A stretch of 45,140 nt of DNA from an uncultured Lachnospiraceae bacterium (GCA_910577175.1 CAJTLU010000002.1:253437-298576); one strand, 5' to 3'. Positions 23,927-32,422 are shown, numbered from the stretch's first letter. Notes: generated by a model from the sequence alone, not told the origin. Numbers and translations: made by a program.

Positions 23927-24697
23927 TTATTTTAACGTCTCCCGGATTTGTTTTGTTACCTCGTCAATCTTTGCTTCATCCAGCTGTTTATCCAGAAAGT
24001 GCTGCGCCGCAAAAAATGCCTGCGCTACCAGCATTTCAAGACCGTTTACAGCGGTAAGACCGCGGGATTTCGCCTGCGCAAGAAGCTTCGTGACGTTCGG
24101 GTTATAGATGATATCTACCACCGCGGTAAGGCTTGTGAACGGTGTCAGGTCAAGCGGGGCAGCATCGATAGCGGGATACATGCCGACCGGGCTCGTATTG
24201 ACTAAAAGAGCGGCATCAGTGTGCAGACGTCTTGCTTCCTCGTGGGTGCAGATACCGTCCCCCTGTGTGATATCCACGATGATAATTTCTTTTGCGGAAA
24301 GACCGCGCAGAACCGCAAGTACCGCCTGGGCGGCTCCGCCGTTGCCAATAACAAGAACCTTTTTCCCGGTGACTTCAATCTTATTTTTCTTTAGTGTGTA
24401 AAGAAAACCGTCATAATCCGTGTTGTAGCCGGTCAGGCTTCCGCCGCGGTTTACGATAGTGTTGACGGCGCCGATGCTTTTGGCACGTTCATCCATGGCG
24501 TCTAAATAAGGAATGACCTCCCGCTTATAGGGAATGGTGACATTGACTGCGGCGAACTCTTTCGCCGTCATAAATTTTGTCAGTTCTTCCCTTGTTAACG
24601 GAATCAGCTCATAGGTATAATCCGTGAGGGCTTCGTGAATTTCTTTGGAGTAGCTGTGGGATAAATGTTCCCCTAAAAGACCGTATTTTGCAGACAT
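23927..24697 (-). CDS. aroE: Shikimate dehydrogenase
   Basis: AroE reduces 3-dehydroshikimate to shikimate with NADPH in the chorismate pathway. The 256-residue product starts YGLLGEHLSHSYSKEIH (substrate site SxS). The catalytic lysine is in NVTIPYKR. The Rossmann loop is GNGGAAQAV, and NTSPVGMYP is present. It is slightly shorter than the common 270-280 residues but has no gap in conserved parts. GGAGG is placed before the ATG. No other aro gene is next to it. Confidence 0.96.
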   Translation of the reverse strand: MSAKYGLLGEHLSHSYSKEIHEALTDYTYELIPLTREELTKFMTAKEFAAVNVTIPYKREVIPYLDAMDERAKSIGAVNTIVNRGGSLTGYNTDYDGFLYTLKKNKIEVTGKKVLVIGNGGAAQAVLAVLRGLSAKEIIIVDITQGDGICTHEEARRLHTDAALLVNTSPVGMYPAIDAAPLDLTPFTSLTAVVDIIYNPNVTKLLAQAKSRGLTAVNGLEMLVAQAFFAAQHFLDKQLDEAKIDEVTKQIRETLK

Positions 24698-24730
24698 AAG
24701 TCACGCCTCCTGTGTTTTGGTTTCTCAGAA

Positions 24731-24759
24731 AGTATAGCACAGGGAAAAGTAGTTTGCAA
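24731..24759 (-). promoter_or_regulatory. Sigma-A promoter of aroE
   Basis: On the minus strand, TTGCAA, 17 nt, TATACT with TG one base before the -10. It lies 33 bp upstream of the aroE ATG. Confidence 0.75.
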
Positions 24760-24767
24760 GAAAAAGG

Positions 24768-24795
24768 GCATATTTTATAGCCTGTCTCATATATT
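24768..24795 (+). promoter_or_regulatory. SigE-type promoter of the spoIIIA operon
   Basis: GCATATT (matches KmATATT) and CATATATT (6 of 8 to CATACAAT) are 13 nt apart, near the usual 14. spoIIIA is a SigE operon in B. subtilis, so position and sequence agree. The -35 is only 8 bp from the divergent aroE -35. Confidence 0.7.
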
Positions 24796-24859
24796 GTGAT
24801 AAGACGAAGAAGAGGACATAAGGTGTGTCCGGAACTCTGTCGGAAAGAGAGGAAACACC

Positions 24860-25774
24860 ATGAAGATACTCCGGATGCTGCCGGAATCCCTGCAGGAGAT
24901 TATAAAACGCTCCGCAATACCGGAGAAGACCCTGCGGGAAATACGTCTCCGGACAGGGCGGGGATTGATTGCCGAGACGGCGGACGGTGAAAAGCTGCTG
25001 GCGAGAGACGGGCGGAGCGTCCGTTCAGAGGCGGAAGCGTACCGCGTGTCAAAGGAAGATGTCAAAACGGCGTTGGAGCTCCTGACGGGATATTCGGTGT
25101 ATGCCTTTGAGGACGAGCTGCGGCAGGGTTACTTTACCGTGGAGGGCGGCCACCGCATCGGTGTGGCAGGGCGTGCCGTATCGGAAAACGGACGGGTACT
25201 CCGGATGAACTACATTTCGTTTCTGAATATCCGTATTGCGCATGAGTGCAAGGGCTGCAGCCGGGAACTGTTCCGGCGTCTGTACGGAGACGGAAGGCTT
25301 TATCATGCACTGTTGTTTGCCCCTGCCGGATGTGGAAAAACGACGTTTTTGCGGGACCTGGTCCGCCTTCTTTCGGAGTCCGGTATGCGCGTCGGTGTGG
25401 CGGACGAGCGTTCTGAACTGGCGGCGTGTTATCATGGAATCCCGCAGCATGACCTGGGAGGACGTACCGATGTGATGGACGGGTGTCCTAAGGCGGAGGC
25501 AATGCAGATGCTTTTACGCTCCATGACACCACAGGTGCTGGCGGCAGACGAAATCGGTCTTCCGGAGGATGCGCTTGCCATACGCGCAGCGGCAGGAAGC
25601 GGCTGCAAGGTTCTGGCAACCGCCCACGGCAGCACACTGACAGAGATACAGAAGAATCCGATGTTAAGGGAGCTGTGGGAGGAGCGGAGGTTTGAACGAT
25701 ACGTCTGTCTTGGGAAAAGCGGACAGAGCTTTGATGTAAAGGCAATTTATGACGCAGAGGGGGAGGAACTCTAA
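24860..25774 (+). CDS. spoIIIAA: Stage III sporulation protein AA, ATPase
   Basis: SpoIIIAA is the secretion-type ATPase thought to drive assembly or transport of the SpoIIIA-SpoIIQ channel in the mother cell. The 304-residue product has Walker A at 154-162 (APAGCGKTT), an Asp box with DERSE, and the Walker B-type region VLAADEIG. It is soluble. It is the first gene of the eight-gene operon, 65 bp past the SigE promoter. AGAGGAAAC before the ATG is a modest ribosome binding site. Confidence 0.96.
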   Translation: MKILRMLPESLQEIIKRSAIPEKTLREIRLRTGRGLIAETADGEKLLARDGRSVRSEAEAYRVSKEDVKTALELLTGYSVYAFEDELRQGYFTVEGGHRIGVAGRAVSENGRVLRMNYISFLNIRIAHECKGCSRELFRRLYGDGRLYHALLFAPAGCGKTTFLRDLVRLLSESGMRVGVADERSELAACYHGIPQHDLGGRTDVMDGCPKAEAMQMLLRSMTPQVLAADEIGLPEDALAIRAAAGSGCKVLATAHGSTLTEIQKNPMLRELWEERRFERYVCLGKSGQSFDVKAIYDAEGEEL

Positions 25775-25777
25775 GCG

Positions 25778-26311
25778 ATGGAATACTTGAAAATAATTGG
25801 AGCAGCGTTGGTAATTGTGGCAGGGGCAGGGTTCGGCTCCTGTCCGGTACATAAGATGGCACACAGGACGCAGGAGATGGAGGAGCTGTATTACTGTCTG
25901 CTCCGGCTGAAAAGTGAAATTTCCCATGCAGTAAAGACATTGCCGGAGGCATTAAAATGCGCTGCGGAGTGCGGGGAGGAAAAGAAAAACGGCGTATATA
26001 AAAGCGTACTGCTCCGGATTGCAGAGCGGATGGAGGAGGGGCGTTCTTCTTATCCGGTACTGCTAAAGGAGGCGACAGAGGAAGTGTTTTGCGGAAGCGT
26101 CCTGACGGCAGAGGAGAAGGCAGCATTTTTGCGCACCTTCCAGTCGCTTGGCGGTACCGACCGGGAAAAGCAAATCCAGACATTGGAGTATTATGCCGAA
26201 ACAATACGGCTTGCACTTTCGGAGGAAAAGCAAAAAAAGAAGGAGCGCTCTTATTTGTACCGGAGTCTCGGCGTGCTCGGCGGAATTTTTCTTTCGGTAC
26301 TTTTGTACTAA
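25778..26311 (+). CDS. spoIIIAB: Stage III sporulation protein AB
   Basis: A 177-residue membrane protein of the SpoIIIA complex, with an N-terminal helix (about 5-22) and a C-terminal hydrophobic end (LGVLGGIFLSVLLY). The soluble middle part has the family pattern EELYYCLLRLKSEISHAVKTL and is similar to the GspF-like fold described for the family. It starts 3 bp after the spoIIIAA stop, so translation is likely coupled. Confidence 0.93.
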   Translation: MEYLKIIGAALVIVAGAGFGSCPVHKMAHRTQEMEELYYCLLRLKSEISHAVKTLPEALKCAAECGEEKKNGVYKSVLLRIAERMEEGRSSYPVLLKEATEEVFCGSVLTAEEKAAFLRTFQSLGGTDREKQIQTLEYYAETIRLALSEEKQKKKERSYLYRSLGVLGGIFLSVLLY

Positions 26312-26334
26312 AAGAACGGAAAGCGGAGGTTTTT

Positions 26335-26529
26335 ATGACAATACAGCTGATATTTAAAATAGCGGCCGTCGGCATTCTGGTTTCGGTAGTAAATCAGGTG
26401 TTAAAGCATTCCGGCAGGGAAGAGCAGGCATTTTTAGTGAGTCTTGCAGGGCTTTTGCTTGTGCTTTTGTGGATTGTGCCGTATATTGCGGAACTGTTTA
26501 CGACAATTATGAATTTATTTGAATTATAG
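26335..26529 (+). CDS. spoIIIAC: Stage III sporulation protein AC
   Basis: This 64-residue protein has two transmembrane helices (about 5-22 and 33-60) and shows the family pattern FKIAAVGILVSVVNQVLKHSGREEQAF. It is expected in the mother-cell membrane as part of the channel base. The start at 26335 has GCGGAGG 8 nt upstream; the same frame is open further left but overlaps spoIIIAB out of frame. Confidence 0.93.
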   Translation: MTIQLIFKIAAVGILVSVVNQVLKHSGREEQAFLVSLAGLLLVLLWIVPYIAELFTTIMNLFEL

Positions 26530-26538
26530 GAGCGGCAT

Positions 26539-26919
26539 ATGTTAAAGGTAGTGTTGATTGGTCTGGCGGCGGTATTTGTGATTTCGCTGTTAAAGGCGGG
26601 AAAGCCGGAGTTTGCAATGGCGGTCAGTCTTGGCGCCTGTACCCTTCTGCTGCTTTATGCAGGCGGAAGTCTTGCAAACATTGTAGGAGAATTGAAGAAG
26701 CTGTTCGGGTACATTAAGCTGCCGGGCGGATATTTGTCCATTCTCTTGAAAATACTGGGCATTTCCTATCTTGCGGAATTTGGTTCCGCACTCTGCAAGG
26801 ATGCGGGGCAGAGCGCCGTCAGCGCACAGATTGAGCTTGTCGGGAAGTTAGCGATTCTGGCGCTCAGTATGCCTGTGGTGACTTCTTTATTTGAGGCAAT
26901 CAGTCAGATGACATTGTAG
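26539..26919 (+). CDS. spoIIIAD: Stage III sporulation protein AD
   Basis: A 126-residue membrane protein with about four hydrophobic segments. The conserved part ILKILGISYLAEFGSALCKDAGQSA is typical of SpoIIIAD. It is predicted to sit beside SpoIIIAC in the export platform. It is 9 bp after spoIIIAC with AGGAGCG before the ATG. Confidence 0.95.
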   Translation: MLKVVLIGLAAVFVISLLKAGKPEFAMAVSLGACTLLLLYAGGSLANIVGELKKLFGYIKLPGGYLSILLKILGISYLAEFGSALCKDAGQSAVSAQIELVGKLAILALSMPVVTSLFEAISQMTL

Positions 26920-26933
26920 CGGAGGAGGGGCGG

Positions 26934-27989
26934 ATGAATACGGATTATTTTTCAATCGACTATTCGGAATTGGATACGGCTGTAGAACGATTACTTCCGC
27001 AGAACGAAATTCCGGGGTTTTCAGAGATTATTACCGGCTTTTTGAGCGGGAAAATTCCGTTTGGCGAGCTTTTTTCTTCCCTTGCTTCATCGGGGTATCA
27101 GGGGCTTTTGTACGGCTTTTTCGGAGTGAAGGAGCTGCTTTTTATCGCTGCCGCCGCAGCGGTGTTTTATATTCTTTCCAAAACAGGAAAGCAGGGACAG
27201 GCTGCCCAGACCGGCTTTTTTGTGGCGTATCTGCTGATTGTGGCGGGAACCTTCCAGATTTACGAGGTTTCACGAATGATTGTAAGTGAGACGCTGAGCG
27301 CGCTGATTGATTTTATGAAGGTGCTGCTGCCGGCCTACTGTACCGGAGTCGCGGTTGCGGCAGGAGGCTTCAGTGCTTCCGTATTTTATCAGGCGGCAAT
27401 GCTAGGCGTTACTGTCGTCAGTATTATTTTAAGGGATGTGATTCTGCCGGTCATCGGATTGTATTTTACGCTTTCGGTATTAAACCGGATTCTGGAGGAG
27501 GACTTTTTATCGAAGCTTGCCGGATTGTTTTATTCGGCGGCAGAAAATTTAATGAAAATTTCCATTGCAGCGGTGCTCGGAATCGGAACAATCCAGGGAA
27601 TGATTGCACCGGCTGCGGATGCGGTAAAGCGTTCGGCAATCATAAAAACCGCCGGGGCCATTCCGGTTGTCGGGGATTTGCTGGACGGTACGACACAGAC
27701 GGTGCTGGCTGCAGGGGTCCTGCTGAAAAATACGATTGGCGCCGCAGGTGCGGTGTTTGTATTTTTCATATGCTTCGTCCCATTGTTACGGGTCGGGATT
27801 GCGAATGTCTCCCTGCGGTTTGGCGCCGCAGTCTTGCAGCCGATTTCGGACAAGCGGATTACGGATTGCCTCGGGTATGCGGCAAAAGCGCACCGTCTTT
27901 TGATAAAGCTGCTATTGTATACGATGCTTCTGTTTCTGGTTACGATTCTCCTGATTGCAGTTTTGACAGGCAGTAAAGGAGGAGGCTGA
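26934..27989 (+). CDS. spoIIIAE: Stage III sporulation protein AE
   Basis: This is the large polytopic membrane component of the channel, with about eight hydrophobic segments between residues 55 and 345. Conserved stretches include LLPAYCTGVAVAAGG and the C-terminal ADAVKRSAIIKTAGAIPVVGD region. The 351 residues are shorter than the 399 of B. subtilis, because the N terminus starts directly with a soluble segment (DYFSIDYSELDTAVERLL) and lacks a signal peptide. The start is supported by GGAGGGGCGG. The stop overlaps spoIIIAF by one base (TGATG). Confidence 0.95.
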   Translation: MNTDYFSIDYSELDTAVERLLPQNEIPGFSEIITGFLSGKIPFGELFSSLASSGYQGLLYGFFGVKELLFIAAAAAVFYILSKTGKQGQAAQTGFFVAYLLIVAGTFQIYEVSRMIVSETLSALIDFMKVLLPAYCTGVAVAAGGFSASVFYQAAMLGVTVVSIILRDVILPVIGLYFTLSVLNRILEEDFLSKLAGLFYSAAENLMKISIAAVLGIGTIQGMIAPAADAVKRSAIIKTAGAIPVVGDLLDGTTQTVLAAGVLLKNTIGAAGAVFVFFICFVPLLRVGIANVSLRFGAAVLQPISDKRITDCLGYAAKAHRLLIKLLLYTMLLFLVTILLIAVLTGSKGGG

Positions 27990-28582
27990 TGGATGCGCTT
28001 ATTTCTTATGCAAAAAAGGTATTATTTTTCCTGCTGTTTGTCAATCTGATGATGCAGCTGCTGAAGGGGAGCGCTTATGAAAGGTTTGTGCGTCCCGTCT
28101 GCGGCATGATTCTGGTTATTCTGATTTTGTCCCCGGTACTGCGTCTGTTTGGCATGGACGACCGGGTGCTTGCGCAGGCAGAACAGAAAATTTCACTTCT
28201 GCTTGCACAGAGTCATACGGATTTTACAGTACCGGAGGAGGCTGGTTATGAGTTTGCCGTCCTGGAAGCATATAAAAAGGAACTGACGGTGCAGTTGGAA
28301 GGAATTCTGGCAGAGGAGGGGATTACTTTGATTTCGGCGGATTTTACCGTTTCAGCAGAAGAAAAGGATTTCGGGACAATACGGGGACTTTCCATGACGG
28401 CTGTCGTAAAAGCGGACAGTTCGGGAGGGAAAATTGAGATTGCTCCTATCGTATTTGAACGGGAAAGAGAGGAAACGGCGGCAAGCGCAAAAGAAATTCA
28501 TATAAAGGACAGGCTCGCGGACTTCTATAATCTGGAACAGGATAATATATATGTTAGTATCAAGGAGGAAAAGGATGGATAA
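27989..28582 (+). CDS. spoIIIAF: Stage III sporulation protein AF
   Basis: A 197-residue protein with two N-terminal transmembrane helices (about 12-28 and 36-52) and a soluble C-terminal part ending in DNIYVSIKEE, as usual for the family. That part resembles the small ring-building domains of the complex. It is coupled to spoIIIAE by a one-base overlap and overlaps spoIIIAG by 8 bp. Confidence 0.94.
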   Translation: MDALISYAKKVLFFLLFVNLMMQLLKGSAYERFVRPVCGMILVILILSPVLRLFGMDDRVLAQAEQKISLLLAQSHTDFTVPEEAGYEFAVLEAYKKELTVQLEGILAEEGITLISADFTVSAEEKDFGTIRGLSMTAVVKADSSGGKIEIAPIVFEREREETAASAKEIHIKDRLADFYNLEQDNIYVSIKEEKDG

Positions 28583-29117
28583 AAAGACAAAGAAAGAACC
28601 CGGTATCAAGGAGTGGGCAATCATTCTTGCCGCGGGAGCACTGCTTTTGCTTTTATCCGTACCTGATTTGTTTCGTGGAAAGGAAAACGAAGCAGCAGAC
28701 TCCAAAGCGGTTATACAGCAAAACGTCACACAGCAGAAAAGCTATGCGGAGCAGATGGAAGAAAAGCTGGAGGAACTGCTTTTAAAGGTAAAAGGGGTTA
28801 CCTCGGCAAAAGTTCTCATTACCGTAAAATCAACCACGGAAAAAATTGTTCTGCAAGATACGGAAACCGATACGGAAAGCTTACAGGAAGAAGACGGAGG
28901 AGGTGGGCTTCGCAGTTCGCAAAAGGTGATGGAGGAAACAAAGACGGTACTGTCAGGGGAAAAGGAACCGTATCTGACGAAGGAGCTGACGCCGGAGGTG
29001 GCAGGGGTTGTCATCGTTCTCTCCGGGGCAGAGGCGGAAAACGTGCTTGCAATAGCAGAGGCGGTACAGGCATTATTTAATATTCCGGCACATAAGGTAA
29101 AGATAATAAACAATTGA
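28575..29117 (+). CDS. spoIIIAG: Stage III sporulation protein AG
   Basis: SpoIIIAG forms a large ring in the space between mother cell and forespore. The product has one transmembrane helix (about 15-32) and then the ring-building domain, with MEEKLEELLLKVKGVTSAKVLITVKS and a C-terminal NIPAHKVKIINN. Between them is a Glu/Asp/Gly-rich loop. I set the start at 28575 (180 residues), where AAGGAGG lies 7 nt upstream; a longer frame from 28551 has no ribosome binding site. Confidence 0.95.
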   Translation: MDKKTKKEPGIKEWAIILAAGALLLLLSVPDLFRGKENEAADSKAVIQQNVTQQKSYAEQMEEKLEELLLKVKGVTSAKVLITVKSTTEKIVLQDTETDTESLQEEDGGGGLRSSQKVMEETKTVLSGEKEPYLTKELTPEVAGVVIVLSGAEAENVLAIAEAVQALFNIPAHKVKIINN

Positions 29118-29130
29118 TTTGGAGGTCAGA

Positions 29131-29814
29131 ATGAAAGGGATTTTTAAGAAAAACCAGGTGATTATTACGGCACTGGCACTTATGATAGCAGTTGCCGGGT
29201 ATCTTCAGATGGCAGGGGATACGAAAAAGGACGATGCAAAGCAGACGGTAAATCAGGGGGATCAGACAGAAGGGTACTATCAGTTCTCGGCCGGGGACAT
29301 TTCGGATGAGGATATGAACGGAGGGCAGCTTGCCCTGGACGAAAACGAAAAAGCAAAACAGACGTCCGCAGGAGTACAGGGCGGGGATAAGGTAAGTGAC
29401 GGAAGCGATATGGTAGAAGACCCGGGAGAAGCAGTTTTAGTCAGCACGACAATCCGCGGGGATTATGCAGTCAATGCAAAGCTGAACCGGGAACAGACAA
29501 GGGCAAAGAACAAAGAGGTTTTAATGAATCTGCTCGGAGATACCAGCATTTCGGAGGAGCAGAAGCAGGAGACCATCGATGTGTTGCTTGAAATGACCGC
29601 AATTTCCGAAAAAGAACAGGCAGCAGAGCTTTTGCTGGAAGCAAAGGGATTTGCCGATGCGGTAGTGAATATCGTGGGTGAGGAAGTCGATGTTGTAATC
29701 AACGCGACGAGTGTGACCGACCGCCAGATTGCACAGATTGAAGACATTGTTATGAGAAAGACGGGAGCAGGAGCAGAACATATTGTAATTATGGCAGCGG
29801 TACAGGAGGATTAG
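29131..29814 (+). CDS. spoIIIAH: Stage III sporulation protein AH
   Basis: SpoIIIAH is the mother-cell protein that binds SpoIIQ across the intermembrane space. It has an N-terminal transmembrane helix (about 8-25), a disordered Gln/Asp/Lys-rich linker, and a YscJ/FliF-like ring domain from about residue 115 (LNREQTRAKNKEVLMNLL to the end). The 227-residue form starts at ATG 29131 with GGAGG 5 nt upstream; an in-frame TTG at 29119 precedes that site and is rejected. It is the last gene of the operon. No SpoIIQ gene is in the window. Confidence 0.95.
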   Translation: MKGIFKKNQVIITALALMIAVAGYLQMAGDTKKDDAKQTVNQGDQTEGYYQFSAGDISDEDMNGGQLALDENEKAKQTSAGVQGGDKVSDGSDMVEDPGEAVLVSTTIRGDYAVNAKLNREQTRAKNKEVLMNLLGDTSISEEQKQETIDVLLEMTAISEKEQAAELLLEAKGFADAVVNIVGEEVDVVINATSVTDRQIAQIEDIVMRKTGAGAEHIVIMAAVQED

Positions 29815-29825
29815 TTTTTGGAAAT

Positions 29826-29905
29826 TAAGCCGCCCGGTGGCGTCCTCGACTCCAATAGTTTCAGGAGGCGAGGACGGTTCCGTTAAGAACCGCGGTCTTT
29901 CGGAC
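29826..29905 (+). repeat. Dispersed 80-nt intergenic repeat, copy B
   Basis: This is the counterpart of copy A at 17827, same length and orientation, and likewise begins a few bases after a stop codon. Within it CGTCCTCGACTCC (29841-29853) pairs with GGAGGCGAGGACG (29864-29876) with one mismatch. The tail hairpin GTCT-TTC-GGAC differs from copy A by a C-G to U-G change. It could help end spoIIIA transcription, though no T-run follows. Confidence 0.7.
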
Positions 29906-29960
29906 AAATGCAAAATTACGGTAGCGCGTACTTCCTGGAACTTCAAAGATGCTAAAAAAA

Positions 29961-29974
29961 TGCGGAAACTCAAG
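29961..29974 (+). promoter_or_regulatory. 14-mer box upstream of the asp23 promoter (copy 2 of 3)
   Basis: TGCGGAAACTCAAG begins 47 bp before the -10 of asp23; see the copies at 11671 and 36142. GGAACTTC lies 24 bp further upstream. Confidence 0.5.
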
Positions 29975-29984
29975 TGAAAAACAC

Positions 29985-30013
29985 TTTTCAATTTCCGAAA
30001 TTGATGGTATACT
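29985..30013 (+). promoter_or_regulatory. Promoter of asp23-nusB-xseAB-ispA-dxs-tlyA
   Basis: TTTTCA, 17 nt, TATACT preceded by TGG (extended -10). It lies in the 268-bp gap after spoIIIAH, which also holds the dispersed repeat and the 14-mer. Confidence 0.65.
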
Positions 30014-30082
30014 ATATATAATTGAGATGAATTTGCGGCGCCGGGAACGTAGTTTTCGGCGCTGTAAGGAACGGAGGCGGTT

Positions 30083-30475
30083 ATGGCAAAGGAAAATGAA
30101 GCGAAGAACGCAAGCTGGTCCTCAAAGGAAGTATCTTCCATTGGGAATGTGATGATAGCGGATGATGTAATTGCAACGGTTGCAGGACTGGCGGCAACGG
30201 AAGTCGAAGGAGTTTCTGCCATGCAGGGTAATTTGACAAACGAGCTGGTTGGCAGGCTTGGAATGAAGAACCTGACGAAGGGAGTCAGGATTGAGTTAGA
30301 GAAAAATACTGTTTCGGTGGATTTGTCAGTGCAGATGCGTTATGGCTACAGCATCCCGAAGACCTGTAAGGCGATTCAGGAGCGTGTGAAGAATGCAATT
30401 GAAAATATGGTGGGGCTTTCCGTATCGGTTGTCAATGTCCACATTGTAGGCGTCGATACAACTATCACAAGATAA
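30083..30475 (+). CDS. Asp23/Gls24 family envelope stress protein
   Basis: The 130-residue protein has the family pattern: IGNVMIADDVIATVAGLAATEVEGV at the N-terminal side and the YGYSIPKTCKAIQERVKNAIENM region after the central strand. Asp23 proteins of Staphylococcus sit under the membrane and affect cell-envelope stress. The position just before nusB is conserved in Clostridia and Bacillus (yqhY). GGAGG is placed 5-6 nt before the ATG. Confidence 0.93.
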   Translation: MAKENEAKNASWSSKEVSSIGNVMIADDVIATVAGLAATEVEGVSAMQGNLTNELVGRLGMKNLTKGVRIELEKNTVSVDLSVQMRYGYSIPKTCKAIQERVKNAIENMVGLSVSVVNVHIVGVDTTITR

Positions 30476-30486
30476 GGGAGATTTTT

Positions 30487-30933
30487 ATGACGAGGCGCGA
30501 ATTAAGGGAACATACCTTCATTTTGTTGTTCCGCAGGGATTTTCACAGTACGGAAGAAATGGAGGAACAGCTCTCTTTCTATTTTGACGGGATAGATTTA
30601 TCCGAGGATGCGGGTGAACAGACCCGCAGACGTTTTTTGTCCGCACCAGCCGGGGAAGATGCAGAGGAAGTAAAGAACCGTTTTTATGAAGTCTGCAGTC
30701 ATCGTGACGAAATTGATGCGATGCTTGTGGAAGCAACAAGCGGCTGGCGGCTGGAACGTATCGGAAAGGTTGAGCTTACGCTGCTCAGACTGGCGTTGTT
30801 TGAGATGCGTTTTGATGAAAGGATTCCGGACAAGGTAGCAATCAACGAAGCCGTGGAGCTTGCGAAAAAGTACGGTACGGAGACGTCTGCCGGCTTTATC
30901 AATGGGATTCTGGCAAAATTGGTAGAAGAATAA
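30487..30933 (+). CDS. nusB: Transcription antitermination factor NusB
   Basis: NusB, with NusE (S10), binds boxA RNA for antitermination of rRNA operons. The all-helical 148-residue protein has the RRELREHTFILLFRRDF start and the C-terminal signature DKVAINEAVELAKKYGTETSAGFINGIL. It starts 11 bp after asp23 and is followed by xseA at 21 bp. Confidence 0.95.
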   Translation: MTRRELREHTFILLFRRDFHSTEEMEEQLSFYFDGIDLSEDAGEQTRRRFLSAPAGEDAEEVKNRFYEVCSHRDEIDAMLVEATSGWRLERIGKVELTLLRLALFEMRFDERIPDKVAINEAVELAKKYGTETSAGFINGILAKLVEE

Positions 30934-30954
30934 ACATACGGACAGGAGGAGTGG

Positions 30955-32184
30955 ATGAACCAGCCGGTTTTTTCAGTCAGTCAGATAAACGGGTATATTA
31001 AGCAGATGTTTTTGAAGAATGACGGGTTGCGGCAGGTTGCCGTAAAAGGTGAAGTGTCAAACTGCAAGTATCATTCTTCGGGACATCTGTATTTTACGAT
31101 TAAGGATAACGTCGGACAGTTGTCCTGCGTTATGTTTGCAAGTGCCTGCAGGGGGCTTTCTTTTACCCTGGAGGGAGGACAGAGTGTTATTGTGTTCGGA
31201 AGTATCCAGGTATATGAGCGGGACGGAAAGTACCAGCTCTATGCAGAGGAGATCAGGAAGGATGGAATCGGACAGCTCTATGAACAGACGGAGCTGTTAA
31301 AGCGGCGTCTGGAAGAGGAAGGACTGTTTGCCGCAGAGCACAAAAAGCCGGTGCCGGTTTATGCAAAAACGGTAGGAATTATTACGGCAAAGACGGGGGC
31401 TGCAATCCGGGATATTGTGCAGATTGCAAAGCGGCGGAACCCTTATGTGCAGCTGCTTTTGCAGCCGGCCATCGTCCAGGGGGAGGCGGCGCCGGAGAGT
31501 CTGGTCCGGGCGCTTCATGCGCTGGACGAGCTGCATCCGGATGTGATTATTATCGGCAGAGGCGGCGGAAGCGCAGAGGATTTGATGGCATTCAATGAAG
31601 AGTCCGTTGTACGTGCCGTAGCAGGGTGCAGGGCTCCGGTCATCAGTGCCGTCGGCCATGAAACTGACGTAGCTCTGACGGACTTTGCCGCGGACCTGCG
31701 CGCGCCGACGCCAAGTGCGGCCGCAGAGCTGGCAGTATTTGAATACCGGCTGTTTGCAGAAGAACTGGCAGAGTTCCATACAGACCTTATTTATACGATG
31801 CGAAGGAAGGTTGCATCGGTGAGGGCACGGGCGGAAGCCGCCGGAGAGAAGCTTGCGCGGGTAGGACCGTTCGGAGCAGTAAAGGAAAAGAAGCTGCAGC
31901 TTACCCATATACGGGAATCAATAGGACAGGCCGTAAACAGGCATCTTGTACGGCAAAAGCACCGTCTGGAGCTGCTTGCGGGACGGCTTCATGCCGTATC
32001 GCCTGCCGCAAGGCTTTCGGGAGGCTATGCCTATGTTACGGGAAAGGAAGGACGGCCTTTAAAGTCGGTTGCAGAAGTAGAACCGGAGGATACCATCAGG
32101 GTATCTTTACAGGACGGTTCGTTTACGGCAAAGGTAGAACATAAGGAAATGGGATATGGAAAGGAGATGCCGGCCAATGAGTGA
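30955..32184 (+). CDS. xseA: Exodeoxyribonuclease VII large subunit
   Basis: XseA is the catalytic subunit of the single-strand exonuclease. It carries the N-terminal OB domain (SQINGYIKQMF to GQLSCVMF), then the catalytic domain with GIITAKTGAAIRDI, IIIGRGGGSAEDLMAFN and SAVGHETDVALTDFAADLRAPTPSAAAE. The C-terminal coiled coil is a little short (409 residues compared with about 450). GGAGGAG precedes the ATG. Its stop overlaps xseB by 8 bp. Confidence 0.96.
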   Translation: MNQPVFSVSQINGYIKQMFLKNDGLRQVAVKGEVSNCKYHSSGHLYFTIKDNVGQLSCVMFASACRGLSFTLEGGQSVIVFGSIQVYERDGKYQLYAEEIRKDGIGQLYEQTELLKRRLEEEGLFAAEHKKPVPVYAKTVGIITAKTGAAIRDIVQIAKRRNPYVQLLLQPAIVQGEAAPESLVRALHALDELHPDVIIIGRGGGSAEDLMAFNEESVVRAVAGCRAPVISAVGHETDVALTDFAADLRAPTPSAAAELAVFEYRLFAEELAEFHTDLIYTMRRKVASVRARAEAAGEKLARVGPFGAVKEKKLQLTHIRESIGQAVNRHLVRQKHRLELLAGRLHAVSPAARLSGGYAYVTGKEGRPLKSVAEVEPEDTIRVSLQDGSFTAKVEHKEMGYGKEMPANE

Positions 32185-32422
32185 GAAGGAAGAGGAACGG
32201 AAAACCACAACAAGAAAAAAGACAGAGAAAAAAGCAGAAAAAAGGAGGACGATTGAAGAGCTTTTCTGGGAGCTGGATACAGTAACATCGGAATTAGAAG
32301 CAGAGGAACTTCCGCTCGAAGAGGCGTTTTTAAAGTACCGTAAAGGGATGGAGCTTTTAAAGGAGTGTAATGCCGCAGTGGATATGGTAGAAAAGGAATT
32401 GCGGATTTTGGAGGAAGCCTGA
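32177..32422 (+). CDS. xseB: Exodeoxyribonuclease VII small subunit
   Basis: XseB is a small helical subunit that binds the XseA coiled coil. The 81-residue product has a lysine-rich start and the family core ELEAEELPLEEAFLKYRKGMELLKECN. The start at 32177 has AAAGGAG about 10 nt upstream, within xseA. The stop overlaps the ispA start (TGATG), so xseA, xseB and ispA are translationally linked. Confidence 0.95.
   Translation: MSEKEEERKTTTRKKTEKKAEKRRTIEELFWELDTVTSELEAEELPLEEAFLKYRKGMELLKECNAAVDMVEKELRILEEA

Noticed and set aside
25488..26375. 295-residue minus-strand ORF
   Set aside because: It is antisense to spoIIIAA-spoIIIAB and very Pro/Ser-rich, as expected for the reverse of GC-rich coding DNA.
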